From: Chitinolyticbacter albus
GTDB lineage: Bacteria; Pseudomonadota; Gammaproteobacteria; Burkholderiales; Chitinibacteraceae
Direction: 5' to 3'
Length of the DNA stretch: 64,000 nt
NCBI RefSeq assembly: GCF_024437655.1
Contig: NZ_JANBVF010000010.1
Location: 124,001-188,000 of the forward strand
Part shown: one piece after another, positions 1 through 8,499 of the stretch
Layout: the number at the start of each line of letters is the position of its first letter
How positions within the stretch are numbered: position 1 is the first letter of the stretch
Made by a program: the position numbers and the translations under genes
Notes under the pieces: model-generated
Database searches by the model: none
What the model was told of the DNA's origin: nothing
The model's input: only the letters and a program-made list of their open reading frames with translations

Positions 1-1
1 G

Positions 2-787
2 AAGCTGATGGTTGGCCGCGAGCTGGGCGAGCGCTTCCCGGCGCGTGAAGTGACGCCAGGCGAGGTGCGGCTCAAGGTGGCCGATCTGTCGGACGAAGGC
101 AATATCAGCGGGATAGGTTTCGAAGTGCGCGCCGGCGAAGTCATGGGTGTGGCAGGGCTGATGGGGGCAGGGCGCAGCGAAATCCTCAAGACGCTCTTTG
201 GCGTCAACCGCGCAACCTGCGGGCAGATCGAGCTCGACGGCAAACCGGTGGTGCCGCGCGATCCGGGCGAGGCGATTGCCGCCGGCATCGGCTTTGTCAC
301 CGAGGATAGAAAGAGCCAGGGCCTGGTGCTCGGATTGTCGGTGCGCGAGAACGCCACCCTGGTTCATCTCGATGAATACGCCCGCGGCGGCGTGGTGAAT
401 GGCCGCGCCGAGAGCGCAGCGGTGCAGCAACTAATCGGCGAGCTGCGCATCCGCACCCGCGATGCCGAGCTTGATGTGAAATCCCTCTCCGGAGGCAACC
501 AGCAGAAGGTGGTGTTCGCCAAGTGGCTGGCCAAGCCACCGCGCGTGCTGTTGCTCGACGAGCCTACCCGTGGCGTCGATGTCGGCGGCAAGGCCGAGAT
601 CTATCACATCATCAACCGGCTGGCCGCGGCTGGTACCGCCATTGTGATGGTGTCGTCCGAGTTGCCCGAGGTGCTTGCGATGAGCGACCGCATCCTGGTG
701 ATGCACCAGGGGCGCCAGGCCGCCATCTTCGACGCCAGGACCACCAACCAGGAAGAAATCATGACCGCCGCCACTGGCGGACTCTGA
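2..787 (+). CDS. rbsA: Ribose-type ABC transporter ATP-binding protein, C-terminal part
   Basis: This is the ATPase of a monosaccharide importer of the RbsA/MglA type; it hydrolyses ATP on the cytoplasmic face to drive sugar uptake. Only the last ~261 residues are present because the gene starts before the window. What is visible is the end of the first and all of the second ABC half: a Walker A-like GLMGAGRSE, the ABC signature LSGGNQQKV, Walker B VLLLDEP, and the switch region MVSSELPEV. The degenerate second Walker A (no GKT/S) is normal for the second half of this double-ATPase family. It ends 16 bp before the permease gene, so the two are cotranscribed. Ribose is the likely substrate by family and by the LacI-type regulator nearby, but other pentoses or hexoses are possible. 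Confidence 0.93.
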   Translation, partial: KLMVGRELGERFPAREVTPGEVRLKVADLSDEGNISGIGFEVRAGEVMGVAGLMGAGRSEILKTLFGVNRATCGQIELDGKPVVPRDPGEAIAAGIGFVTEDRKSQGLVLGLSVRENATLVHLDEYARGGVVNGRAESAAVQQLIGELRIRTRDAELDVKSLSGGNQQKVVFAKWLAKPPRVLLLDEPTRGVDVGGKAEIYHIINRLAAAGTAIVMVSSELPEVLAMSDRILVMHQGRQAAIFDARTTNQEEIMTAATGGL

Positions 788-803
788 TCACAGGGAAACG
801 ACC

Positions 804-1742
804 ATGACCCCGCAACAAAAAGCCACGCTGCAAAAACTCGGGCCCTTTATCGCCCTCATGGTTGTCTGTGTCGGCCTCGCCTTCATGAGTCCGGACTTCC
901 TTACCGTCGGCAACCTGATGAATGTGATGCGCCAGGTGTCGATCAACGCGCTGATCGCCTTCGGCATGACGCTGGTGATCCTTCTGGGCGGCATAGACCT
1001 GTCGGTGGGATCCATCCTCGCCGTCTCTTCGGTGCTGACCGCCATGTTGATGAAGGCCGGCTACGACCCGGTGCTGGCGACGCTGGTCGGCATCCTGGCT
1101 GGTGCGCTGATGGGCTCGGTGAACGGCCTGATTGTCGCCAAGGGCAAGGTCGCGCCCTTCATCGCCACGCTGGGCATGATGACGGTGCTGCGTGGCACTT
1201 CATTGGTGCTGTCCAACGGTAGCCCGATCACCGGGTTTTCCAGCGACTTTTTCTCCACGCTGGGCGGTGGTTATCTAGCCGGACTGGTACCGGTTCCGGT
1301 GGTATGGACGCTGCTGATGTTCGCGCTGTTCTGGTTTGTGCTGAAGAAAACGGTATTCGGTCGCCATGTGTACGCCACCGGTGGCAACCCGGAAGCGGCC
1401 AGGCTCTCCGGCGTGAAGACCGATCGCGTGCAGATCTGGGTGTACACGATATCCGGCGCAATGGCGGCCATGGCCGGCGTGGTGTTGACTTCGCGACTCA
1501 ACTCGGCACAACCCACGGCTGGCGTGGGCTACGAGCTCGATGCGATCGCCGCGGTGGTGCTGGGCGGCACCAGCCTCGCGGGTGGCCGTGGCTGGATCTT
1601 CGGCACGCTGGTGGGAGCCTTGCTGATCGGCGTGCTCAATAACGGCCTCAACCTGATGGGCGTCTCGTCCTTCTACCAACTCATCGTCAAAGGCGCCGTC
1701 ATCCTGCTGGCGGTGCTGCTGGACCGTGCCGGCAAACGGTAA
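804..1742 (+). CDS. rbsC: Ribose-type ABC transporter permease
   Basis: Inner-membrane channel subunit of a monosaccharide ABC importer (BPD_transp_2 family). The 312-residue length is close to that of E. coli RbsC (about 320). Many hydrophobic helices are visible, together with the family segments MRQVSINALIAFGMTLVIL, GGIDLSVGS and GGTSLAGGRG. The start is the ATG at 804, after a purine-rich CAGGGAAACG. It lies between the ATPase and the binding-protein genes in the usual rbsA-rbsC-rbsB order. Substrate specificity cannot be read from the permease. Confidence 0.93.
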   Translation: MTPQQKATLQKLGPFIALMVVCVGLAFMSPDFLTVGNLMNVMRQVSINALIAFGMTLVILLGGIDLSVGSILAVSSVLTAMLMKAGYDPVLATLVGILAGALMGSVNGLIVAKGKVAPFIATLGMMTVLRGTSLVLSNGSPITGFSSDFFSTLGGGYLAGLVPVPVVWTLLMFALFWFVLKKTVFGRHVYATGGNPEAARLSGVKTDRVQIWVYTISGAMAAMAGVVLTSRLNSAQPTAGVGYELDAIAAVVLGGTSLAGGRGWIFGTLVGALLIGVLNNGLNLMGVSSFYQLIVKGAVILLAVLLDRAGKR

Positions 1743-1865
1743 TCGCAACGCATCGGAATGGGACGGGGCTGGGGCAATGCGTCGGCTCCGTGGGCAAAAC
1801 GATCCGCAAGGGTCAACCCCAAACGGGCCACGAGCCCGCTTCAAAACGCGACTGAGGAGTCGACC

Positions 1866-2804
1866 ATGAAACGCACCATCACCACCCTGTTCGCTGGCCT
1901 TCTGGCCGTTGGACTGATCGCCTGCTCCAAGCAGGGGCCCGATACCGCGAGCCCCGAGGCGGCGTCCGCACCGGCGGGCGCCAAGGCCGAAGCCACGGTG
2001 GGCCTTGCGGTATCGACGCTCAACAATCCCTTCTTCGTTGCTTTGCGCGATGGCGCGCAGGCCGAAGCCACGGCCCGGGGCGTGAAGCTGATCGCCGTCG
2101 ACGCGCAGGACGATCCGGCCAAGCAGATCGCCAGCGTCGAGGATCTGATCCAGAAGAAGGTGCAGGTCATCCTGATCAACCCGACCGATTCGGATGCGGT
2201 GGCCAACGTGGTGAAGCAGGCTACCGCCGCCGGCATCAAGGTGATTTCGCTCGATCGCAGCGTGAACGGCGCCGAAGTCAGCGCGCATATCGCGTCGGAC
2301 AACGTGGCCGGCGGCAAGATGGCAGCCGAGTTCCTGCTGGAGAAGATCGGCGGTAAAGGCAATATTGTCGAGCTCGAAGGCATTGCTGGCTCCAGCGCCG
2401 CGCGTGAGCGCGGCCAGGGCTTCCACTCGGTGGTCGACGGCAAGGTGGACGTGAAGCTGGTTGCCAAGCAGCCGGCCGACTTCGACCGGGCCAAGGGGCT
2501 ATCGGTGATGGAAAACATTCTGCAGGGCAACAAGAACGTGCAGGGCGTGTTCGCGCATAACGATGAAATGGCGCTGGGTGCGCAAAAGGCCGTCGAGGCT
2601 GCCGGCCTCAAGAACGTCGTCATCGTCGGCTTCGATGCGACGCCCGACGCCGTTGCGGCGGTGAAGGCCGGCACGCTGGCTGCCACCGTGCAGCAAAAGC
2701 CCGAGCTGATCGGCAAGATGGGCATCGAGGCGGCCAAGCTGCTGATCGACGGCAAGCCTGTCGACAAGAACATCCCGGTGCCGCTCGATCTGGTGAAGCA
2801 ATAA
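1866..2804 (+). CDS. rbsB: Periplasmic sugar-binding lipoprotein of the ribose ABC transporter
   Basis: Solute-binding protein (type 1 periplasmic binding fold, Peripla_BP_4) that delivers the sugar to the permease. I chose ATG 1866 because a GAGGAG Shine-Dalgarno lies 6 bp upstream and the product then starts with a clean signal, MKRTITTLFAGLLAVGLIAC. The signal ends in a lipobox (LIAC) followed by SKQG, so the mature protein should be lipid-anchored; enteric RbsB is soluble. The mature domain begins AEATVGLAVSTLNNPFF and carries the RbsB-like stretches SDAVANVVKQA, ISLDRSVNG and FAHNDEMALGAQKA. Ser at +2 after Cys is not the Asp of the inner-membrane retention rule, so the anchor membrane is uncertain. 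Confidence 0.9.
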   Translation: MKRTITTLFAGLLAVGLIACSKQGPDTASPEAASAPAGAKAEATVGLAVSTLNNPFFVALRDGAQAEATARGVKLIAVDAQDDPAKQIASVEDLIQKKVQVILINPTDSDAVANVVKQATAAGIKVISLDRSVNGAEVSAHIASDNVAGGKMAAEFLLEKIGGKGNIVELEGIAGSSAARERGQGFHSVVDGKVDVKLVAKQPADFDRAKGLSVMENILQGNKNVQGVFAHNDEMALGAQKAVEAAGLKNVVIVGFDATPDAVAAVKAGTLAATVQQKPELIGKMGIEAAKLLIDGKPVDKNIPVPLDLVKQ

Positions 2805-2813
2805 AACCCGCAA

Positions 2814-2835
2814 CAGGGCCGGTTCGCCGGCCCTG
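2814..2835 (+). terminator. Stem-loop downstream of rbsB
   Basis: A perfect 9-bp inverted repeat (CAGGGCCGG / CCGGCCCTG) with a TTCG tetraloop lies 10 bp after the rbsB stop. No T-run follows, so it may act as an mRNA-stabilising hairpin or a weak terminator rather than a classical intrinsic terminator. Confidence 0.5.
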
Positions 2836-2895
2836 TGTGCAACTGGCAGCCGTAATAGCAAAGTACCGGAGTAGGTGTTTACCCTAATGGTGCCC

Positions 2896-2915
2896 ACCTT
2901 GGTTTAAACTTCGGC
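2896..2915. promoter_or_regulatory. Candidate LacI-family operator upstream of the regulator
   Basis: A palindromic core GTTTAAAC (2902-2909) with flanking CC...GG symmetry sits about 30 bp upstream of the LacI-family gene. Operators of this family are short palindromes near the regulated promoter, so it could be an autoregulatory site. There is no matching copy immediately upstream of the rbs genes inside the window, because that promoter lies outside it. Weak evidence. Confidence 0.3.
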
Positions 2916-2939
2916 CCTTGCTTGTCACGTCTGGATACC

Positions 2940-3947
2940 ATGAGCCAGTTCGAACGCCTTACCATCGACGATATTGCCCGCCTCGCCGGTGTTTCCCGAA
3001 CCACGGCGAGCATGGTGCTCAACGGCCATGCCGAGCGCTATCGCATTGCCAAGGCGACGGTGGAGCGGGTACAGGCGACTGCGGCGCAGCATCATTTCCA
3101 GCCCTCGCAATCGGCACGTGCGTTGCGCAGTCGCAAAAGTGGTACGTTGGGCCTCGTCGTGCCCGAGCTCGTCAACTATGCGCATGCCAACTTCGCGCAG
3201 GCGCTGGAAACGCAGAGCCGCGCTGCTGGCTACCAGTTGCTGATCGTCACCAGTGACGATGATCCCGAGCAGGAAACGGATGGTATCGCCCAGCTGGTGG
3301 CGCGCCAGGTGGAAGGGCTGATCGTGGTGCCCGCGAGCAACGACGCCGAGCGTTACCTGCGCTGGAAATCGCGCCTGCCGATGGTGTTCGCCGATCGCCG
3401 GGTCGACGACTGCGAGATTCCCTTTGTCGTGACCGATGCCGCCGATTCGGTGACGACGCTGGTCGGCGAAGCGCTGGCCGCTGGCAGCCGCGAGGTGGTG
3501 TACTTCGGCGGCCAGTCCGAGCTTTCACCCAGCCGCGACCGGCTGGCCGGCTATCGCGCCGCGCTGGCTGCCGCACAGGTCGCCGCACCTGATGATTTCG
3601 TACGCCAGCGCGATTACCGCCGCAGCTCCGGCCAGGCGCTGATCGGTGAGTGGCAGGCCGAACACGGCCGCTATCCGCAGGCGCTGTTCACCGGCGCCAT
3701 CACGCTGCTCGAAGGCGTGCTGGCCGAGCTGATCGCTCAGGGCGCGCTCGGCCGCGCACCCCGGCTGATGACCTTTGACGATCACCCCTTGCTTGATTGC
3801 CTGCCACTGCAGATCGCGTCGGTGGCGCAGGATGCCGAGGGCCTGGCTCGCGAGAGCCTGACCCGCGTGATCGCGCTGATCGAGGGCGGGGCGGTCGATT
3901 CCACCTGGGTGCCGGCGCAGATCCGCCGACGTATCGAAGAAGTCTAA
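2940..3947 (+). CDS. rbsR: LacI-family transcriptional regulator (ribose operon type)
   Basis: DNA-binding repressor of 335 residues. The N-terminus has the LacI helix-turn-helix (TIDDIARLAGVSRTTASMVL, residues ~8-27) followed by a hinge and a periplasmic-binding-protein-like effector domain (LGLVVPELVNYAHANFAQ onward). A TTG at 2922 is also in frame, but ATG 2940 places the HTH at the standard distance from the N-terminus. Its position directly after rbsB suggests it controls the transporter operon with the imported sugar as inducer. It resembles the catabolite-repressor/FruR branch (TIDDIARLAGVS start) as well as RbsR, so the symbol is positional. Confidence 0.85.
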   Translation: MSQFERLTIDDIARLAGVSRTTASMVLNGHAERYRIAKATVERVQATAAQHHFQPSQSARALRSRKSGTLGLVVPELVNYAHANFAQALETQSRAAGYQLLIVTSDDDPEQETDGIAQLVARQVEGLIVVPASNDAERYLRWKSRLPMVFADRRVDDCEIPFVVTDAADSVTTLVGEALAAGSREVVYFGGQSELSPSRDRLAGYRAALAAAQVAAPDDFVRQRDYRRSSGQALIGEWQAEHGRYPQALFTGAITLLEGVLAELIAQGALGRAPRLMTFDDHPLLDCLPLQIASVAQDAEGLARESLTRVIALIEGGAVDSTWVPAQIRRRIEEV

Positions 3948-3970
3948 CTCTTACGAGTGTAGTTTATTTT
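3944..3970 (+). terminator. Candidate intrinsic terminator of rbsR
   Basis: A 7-bp stem with one bulged base (CTAACTC / GAGTGTAG, loop TTAC) overlaps the rbsR stop codon and is followed by TTTATTTT. The geometry suits an intrinsic terminator, though the stem is short and AT-containing. Confidence 0.45.
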
Positions 3971-4499
3971 GTAAGCTTTTGATTCTCGCCTTTGTACTGA
4001 TCGAAGTTAATGTCATCACGACCGAAGCCCAAGAATTTTGGTTATGCTCGCCGCATTCCATTGAGTTCGATGCCTCGATCGGTTCGTGAATGTGGGCTAG
4101 TTGGCGCTTTTGGCAAAGCAGGTTCCATACGCCCTTCTTGTGGGCTCGCGCATCGTGAGATCTGCGGAAGAGTGTATTTTTACAGTAAGTATCTTTATGA
4201 CGGGCGCAACTGGGTGGCGCCCCTTTTTCTGTTTTGTTCTTCCGTTCGTCGGTAATTTTGGCCGTGTGTATGGTGCGGGCATGACTTTTCCGTGGAGTTT
4301 CATGTATTTTTCGACCCGATCAGAAATGTGGGTGTTGCTATGTTGTAAGTTTTGTATTGATGTGCATTCAAGTGCAGTCGTTGACAATCCATTTGCTGAC
4401 TTTTTTGGCAAATCAATGCCTTACGAATCGCTTTCAGCGAACTAATGACAAAAATTGATCTGCGCTCGCGTGATAGGCGAGCTGCGTGGGGAGGGGCTT
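3971..4499 (+). other. Long intergenic region, no convincing gene
   Basis: About 530 bp between rbsR and the first exoprotein gene. Short open frames exist (4010-4255, 4101-4445), but they lack a good ribosome site, a recognisable domain or the codon bias of neighbours. The region is AT-richer than its flanks and contains the strong terminator at 4202-4228, which implies that some transcript ends there. A TTGACA match at 4381-4386 has no good -10 partner. I could not match the region to a known riboswitch. Confidence 0.5.
4202..4228 (+). terminator. Strong intrinsic terminator inside the intergenic region
   Basis: GGGCGC / GCGCCC stem with a 9-nt loop followed by CCTTTTTCTGTTTT. It is a textbook intrinsic terminator for a plus-strand transcript. 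It lies 250 bp beyond the rbsR stop, where a nearer terminator candidate already exists, so it may end an unannotated small RNA. Confidence 0.75.
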
Positions 4500-7400
4500 G
4501 TGCGAGCTGCATGGGCTAGGGCCGCGCTGGTTGCTTGTACGTTGCTCTCAAGCTTGGGGGCCAGTGCCGATATCACGGCGTCTGGTTCTTTGGTACGGGA
4601 TACGACATGGCGAGTGTCCGACGGCGATGTCACGGTTGTTTCCGATCTTCTCGTCCCCAATGGCATTACGCTGAGGGTTGAGGCTGGGGTAACGGTTTAT
4701 GTGACCCAAGCTGCAAGCATCGTTGTCCAAGGGGGGGCGCTTCAGCTAGCTGGGACCTCGCAGCAACCAGTTCGTCTGACCGCACAGATGGCCAAGGGCA
4801 GCGGAGTGGCGCCACGTGGCAGTTGGGGAGGCCTGGCAATCAATGCGGGTGGCAATGCGAGCCTGCTAGAGCATGTCGTCGTGGAGTACGGCAAGGGCTT
4901 ACAGATCAACAATGCATCCCCCGTGCTCAATCACGTCACGTTGAGAGGTCACCAGGGGGCGGCGGTTCGCCTGGACGCTACGGCATCGCCAATTGGTGTG
5001 GGCAACTCAGCACAAGACAACGATGTCAATGCGATCTTGGTGGCGCCTGGCGTCGTTTCCGGTTCAGTGACCTGGGGCTTGCGGGGCATCCCTTACCTGC
5101 TGCAGACGGGGACGCTCTCGGTGGGCGCCCCGCCTTTGGTGCAGGGGATGAGTCCGGCCAGCCTGCAGGTTGGACAGAGTGCGTCCATTGCAGTGACTGG
5201 CACTCGATTGAGCGGATTGACGCAACCTCGCTTCGACCGGCGCGGCGTCTCCGCCGAGGTGGTGGGTAGCCCGACGGCGGGTGCGGCAACGCTCCGGGTG
5301 ACAGCAGCACCTGATGCCGATGTGGGTTTGGCCACTTTTTCGGCGTTGACCGATGCGGGCGAGCTTGTGTTCGCCGACGCGTTCAGCATCGTCGCGCTGC
5401 AGCCAGAATTGAACAATATTGTTCCGTCGAAAATCAGCGTAGCCCAGGGGCCGGTCGAAGTCGTCCTGAGTGGGCTTCGCTTTGCCGAGGCCAGCTCGGC
5501 GATGCTCAATGGTGATCTGATTCCAAGCAGGTATATCAGCGCGACTGAATTGGCTGCGACGATACCGAACCAACCCCAAATTGCATCGTTGTCCGTGCGC
5601 GTCCGCACTGAGGACGCAGCGAAGCCGGGCAACTACTTCGTTTCGAACGAGGCCTTGTTGGCCGTTGAGGCCAACAAGCTGGCGTTGTCACCCGCTACGG
5701 CCAGCTTGGTCGTGGGCGCACAGCATGCTTTGACGTTGCGATTGGCTCACCCGGCACCGGTCGGCGGGGTCGAAATCGATCTGAAGAGCAACAATCCTGC
5801 AGTGTTGTCCGTGCCATCCCCTGTGATTTTTGCAGCGGGTGAGCAGGAAAAGAACGTTGTGGCACTTGCAGCCGCGGCAGGATCGGCCTCCGTGACCGCG
5901 ACCCGAACTGGCTTTGCAAGCGCTGTAGCAAATGCGACGGTCGTAGCACCGCCCACACTGGATGTGGAGCCGGTACCACTGGCGATTCCGCCAGATGCCG
6001 TATCCCGTCCGTTCAAGCTCAAGTTGTCCCGCGCCGATACGATTGCGCATGTACTGACGCTTGCCTCCGTAAATTCGGCAGTGGCTGAAGTGACGCCGAC
6101 ACAATTGCAGCTTGAAGCAGGCCAGACTTCGATCACCGTCAGCATCAAGGGCAAGCTTGCGGGCCAGACCAAGGTCGTCATTACTTCACCCACCTTGGCG
6201 ACCGTCGAAGTGCCGGTTTTTGTCACAGCTGACTACCGCGCCTTGTCGGTTAGCTTTGCTCCTCCATTGGGGGTGGTGGTCGCAGAGGCGCCTCAGCCAC
6301 CAATCGACATTTCAGTTGGGCCGCTTACCAGCCGTTTGCTGGGCATCAACGTGGGCGCTGGTTACACCGCGCTTGCTCCGGATCGCATCACTGTCGGTAC
6401 CACGGAATGGATCGCGTTGAATGGCATGGGTCTTGGCGATATCCGTAATGTGAGTTTCAGGCCCGGCGACGGCATGACTGCCGGTGTGCCGGAGCCGGCG
6501 GCGGATGGTCGTTCAGTTCGAGTGCAAGTGGCCGTTTCTGCCGATGCTGAGCCCGGTTTGCGGACCTTGGTCGTGACCGATGGTCAGGGCAAGGCGGTTC
6601 CGGCGGCAACTGCAGCTGCGGAACGCTTGCTGCTTACCCGTCCATTACCAGCGGTGCATTCGATCGCTCCGCTCCATGCGCTTGCGGGGCAGAACGTGGC
6701 GCTGACGGTGCGTGGCAAGCACTTGCAGGGTGCCAGCGCAATGCGCCTGTTGCCCGGTGAGGGCTTGGTGCTCGACGACAGTCCGGTGATCGCGCCGGAT
6801 GGCTCCAGCATGACGCTGCAGCTTCAGGTCGGTGCAGCCGCCCTGCCAGGCAGTCATGTTCTGGTGCTTGAAACCGCAGCGGGTACTTCCAGCGAAACCG
6901 CGGGCCCCAACAACACCTTCAAGGTGGTGCAGCAGATCAACCAGACATTGGGGCCAGTGGTTTCGAGCGTGCTGGGGGTTTCCGTTGGGTCGGCAAACAA
7001 CGATGTTCTGGTCCCGACCAACGCGTTTGCTCCCGAACTCGGCGTGATCTGGGGGAGCGGCATCAGTGCCGTGAGCCCGAATGTCGGTGTGGTTGGAACC
7101 AGCTTCACGCTGCGCTTGAGTGGCAATGGCCTTGCAAGCCTGACTGAATTGCAGGCCCTGCCGCCGGATGGCATCCAGTTTGGTAGCCCCGTGGTCTCGG
7201 CCGATGGGCGGCAGGTGGATATTCCGGTTGTGGTGGCTGTGGATGCGCCTCATGGCTTGCGAGAGCTACGGGCCATGGCGGGCACGAACGTGGTTCGGTT
7301 CAGCTCTGCAGAGTTGGAGCGCTTGCGTATCGTCGCGCCGCTGCCCGTGGTTGAGTCCGTTACGCCCAACTACCTGCTTCTCGGGGCGAATCCAGTCAGC

Positions 7401-8408
7401 ATGACAGTGCGAGGGCGAAACCTGGCTCAAGCCAGTGAGGTACGCCTGCAGCCTGGTGAAGGGATGTCGATCAGTCCGCCGGTGGTGGCTGGGGATGGGC
7501 TCAGCCTGACGGTGACGGTGAGTGCCGCAGCGGCTGCCGTAGCCGGCGACCGGGTTGTGATGGTGACGACGCCAGCGGGTGATTCCACCGGTGTGGCGAT
7601 GCCAGCCAACAAGGTGACCTTGAGCAGCCAGGTATTGTCGAGCGTGTCTCCTATCGCAGCGCCTGTCGTCGGTGTGCGTGTCGGTAACGAGGCGCAGGCC
7701 CAGCCATACGATGGCTTGCTGCTGGCAGGCCCGGTGGGAGTGCGGGTCGGCGAAGAGCCGGTCGTAGTTCCTGTCGAGCGGACGGTGCAGGCCAGCGCTT
7801 CGCTGCTTGGGGTCAGCGTAGGTGCCGTGTTGGATGGCGTCGACGAGTGGAGCGGCTTCCTGCCGGGGGCGAGCGGAACCTTGACCTACACCGGCGTCAA
7901 CTTGCAATCGTTGCGAGGGGCCTTGGCCCTTCCTGCGGCTGGCGTGACGCTGGGGGCTGTCGTGGTGGCCCCGGACGGCCGTAGCCTGACATTGCCGATC
8001 AGCGTGGCGGCCGATGCACTGCCGGGCTGGCACACGATTGCATTGCAATCGGACACCGGCACCGTATCGGCACTTGGCCGTGCGCCAACGATCAAGATCA
8101 GCGAGGGTATCCCTGAGCTGACTTCGATGTCGCCCATTGTGGCCAAACAGGGTGAAACCACGTCGCTGGTATTCCGCGGCAACCGGCTGCGTCTGGTCGA
8201 AGGTTTGAGGTTTACGCCGGCGGTGGGGGTCGCACAGTCGGGCCCGCCGCAGTGGAGCACCGATACCTTTGGCGAAAAGCTGACCGTACCGGTGAGCGTG
8301 GCCAGCGACGCGGCACTGGGTGCGTTTGTGGTGCAACTGTGGGTCGCCGGTGGCGAAAGCGACGGTACTGCGGGGCCGACCAATACCTTGACGATTATCG
8401 CGCCGTGA
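4500..8408 (+). CDS. Secreted beta-helix / IPT-repeat surface protein (module protein A1)
   Basis: Predicted exported protein of 1302 residues. GTG 4500 is preferred because GGGGAGG lies just upstream and it gives a classic Sec signal (MRAAWARAALVACTLLSSLG, cleavage after ASA). Residues ~24-215 look like a parallel beta-helix (WGGLAINAGGNASLLEHVVV, GHQGAAVRLDA). Then follow IPT/TIG-like folds (PPLVQGMSPASLQVGQS; IVPSKISVAQGPVEVVLSGL), two BIG2-like stretches (~390-580) and a series of IPT-like repeats introduced by a short LG(V/I)xVG motif. No catalytic motif is visible, so adhesion or structure is the likely role. It is paralogous to the gene at 23189-25477 and followed by B1 at 8500, suggesting one operon. 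The family is not named. Confidence 0.85.
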   Translation: MRAAWARAALVACTLLSSLGASADITASGSLVRDTTWRVSDGDVTVVSDLLVPNGITLRVEAGVTVYVTQAASIVVQGGALQLAGTSQQPVRLTAQMAKGSGVAPRGSWGGLAINAGGNASLLEHVVVEYGKGLQINNASPVLNHVTLRGHQGAAVRLDATASPIGVGNSAQDNDVNAILVAPGVVSGSVTWGLRGIPYLLQTGTLSVGAPPLVQGMSPASLQVGQSASIAVTGTRLSGLTQPRFDRRGVSAEVVGSPTAGAATLRVTAAPDADVGLATFSALTDAGELVFADAFSIVALQPELNNIVPSKISVAQGPVEVVLSGLRFAEASSAMLNGDLIPSRYISATELAATIPNQPQIASLSVRVRTEDAAKPGNYFVSNEALLAVEANKLALSPATASLVVGAQHALTLRLAHPAPVGGVEIDLKSNNPAVLSVPSPVIFAAGEQEKNVVALAAAAGSASVTATRTGFASAVANATVVAPPTLDVEPVPLAIPPDAVSRPFKLKLSRADTIAHVLTLASVNSAVAEVTPTQLQLEAGQTSITVSIKGKLAGQTKVVITSPTLATVEVPVFVTADYRALSVSFAPPLGVVVAEAPQPPIDISVGPLTSRLLGINVGAGYTALAPDRITVGTTEWIALNGMGLGDIRNVSFRPGDGMTAGVPEPAADGRSVRVQVAVSADAEPGLRTLVVTDGQGKAVPAATAAAERLLLTRPLPAVHSIAPLHALAGQNVALTVRGKHLQGASAMRLLPGEGLVLDDSPVIAPDGSSMTLQLQVGAAALPGSHVLVLETAAGTSSETAGPNNTFKVVQQINQTLGPVVSSVLGVSVGSANNDVLVPTNAFAPELGVIWGSGISAVSPNVGVVGTSFTLRLSGNGLASLTELQALPPDGIQFGSPVVSADGRQVDIPVVVAVDAPHGLRELRAMAGTNVVRFSSAELERLRIVAPLPVVESVTPNYLLLGANPVSMTVRGRNLAQASEVRLQPGEGMSISPPVVAGDGLSLTVTVSAAAAAVAGDRVVMVTTPAGDSTGVAMPANKVTLSSQVLSSVSPIAAPVVGVRVGNEAQAQPYDGLLLAGPVGVRVGEEPVVVPVERTVQASASLLGVSVGAVLDGVDEWSGFLPGASGTLTYTGVNLQSLRGALALPAAGVTLGAVVVAPDGRSLTLPISVAADALPGWHTIALQSDTGTVSALGRAPTIKISEGIPELTSMSPIVAKQGETTSLVFRGNRLRLVEGLRFTPAVGVAQSGPPQWSTDTFGEKLTVPVSVASDAALGAFVVQLWVAGGESDGTAGPTNTLTIIAP

Positions 8409-8499
8409 TACGGCGCAACACTAAGCAGGGCCTGATGGCGGTCAGTGCCCACAAGCTGGACCTGAAACCGCCATCGATGAACAGGGAAGGAGAGATCAA

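Noticed and set aside
4010-4445. Small plus-strand frames in the rbsR-A1 interval
   Set aside because: No ribosome site, no domain, and the upper frame runs through the terminator hairpin.
3971-4499. A c-di-GMP or other riboswitch before A1
   Set aside because: No GGCAAAcc/GACGCAAAGCC-like core could be found, and the terminator is too far from the gene start.
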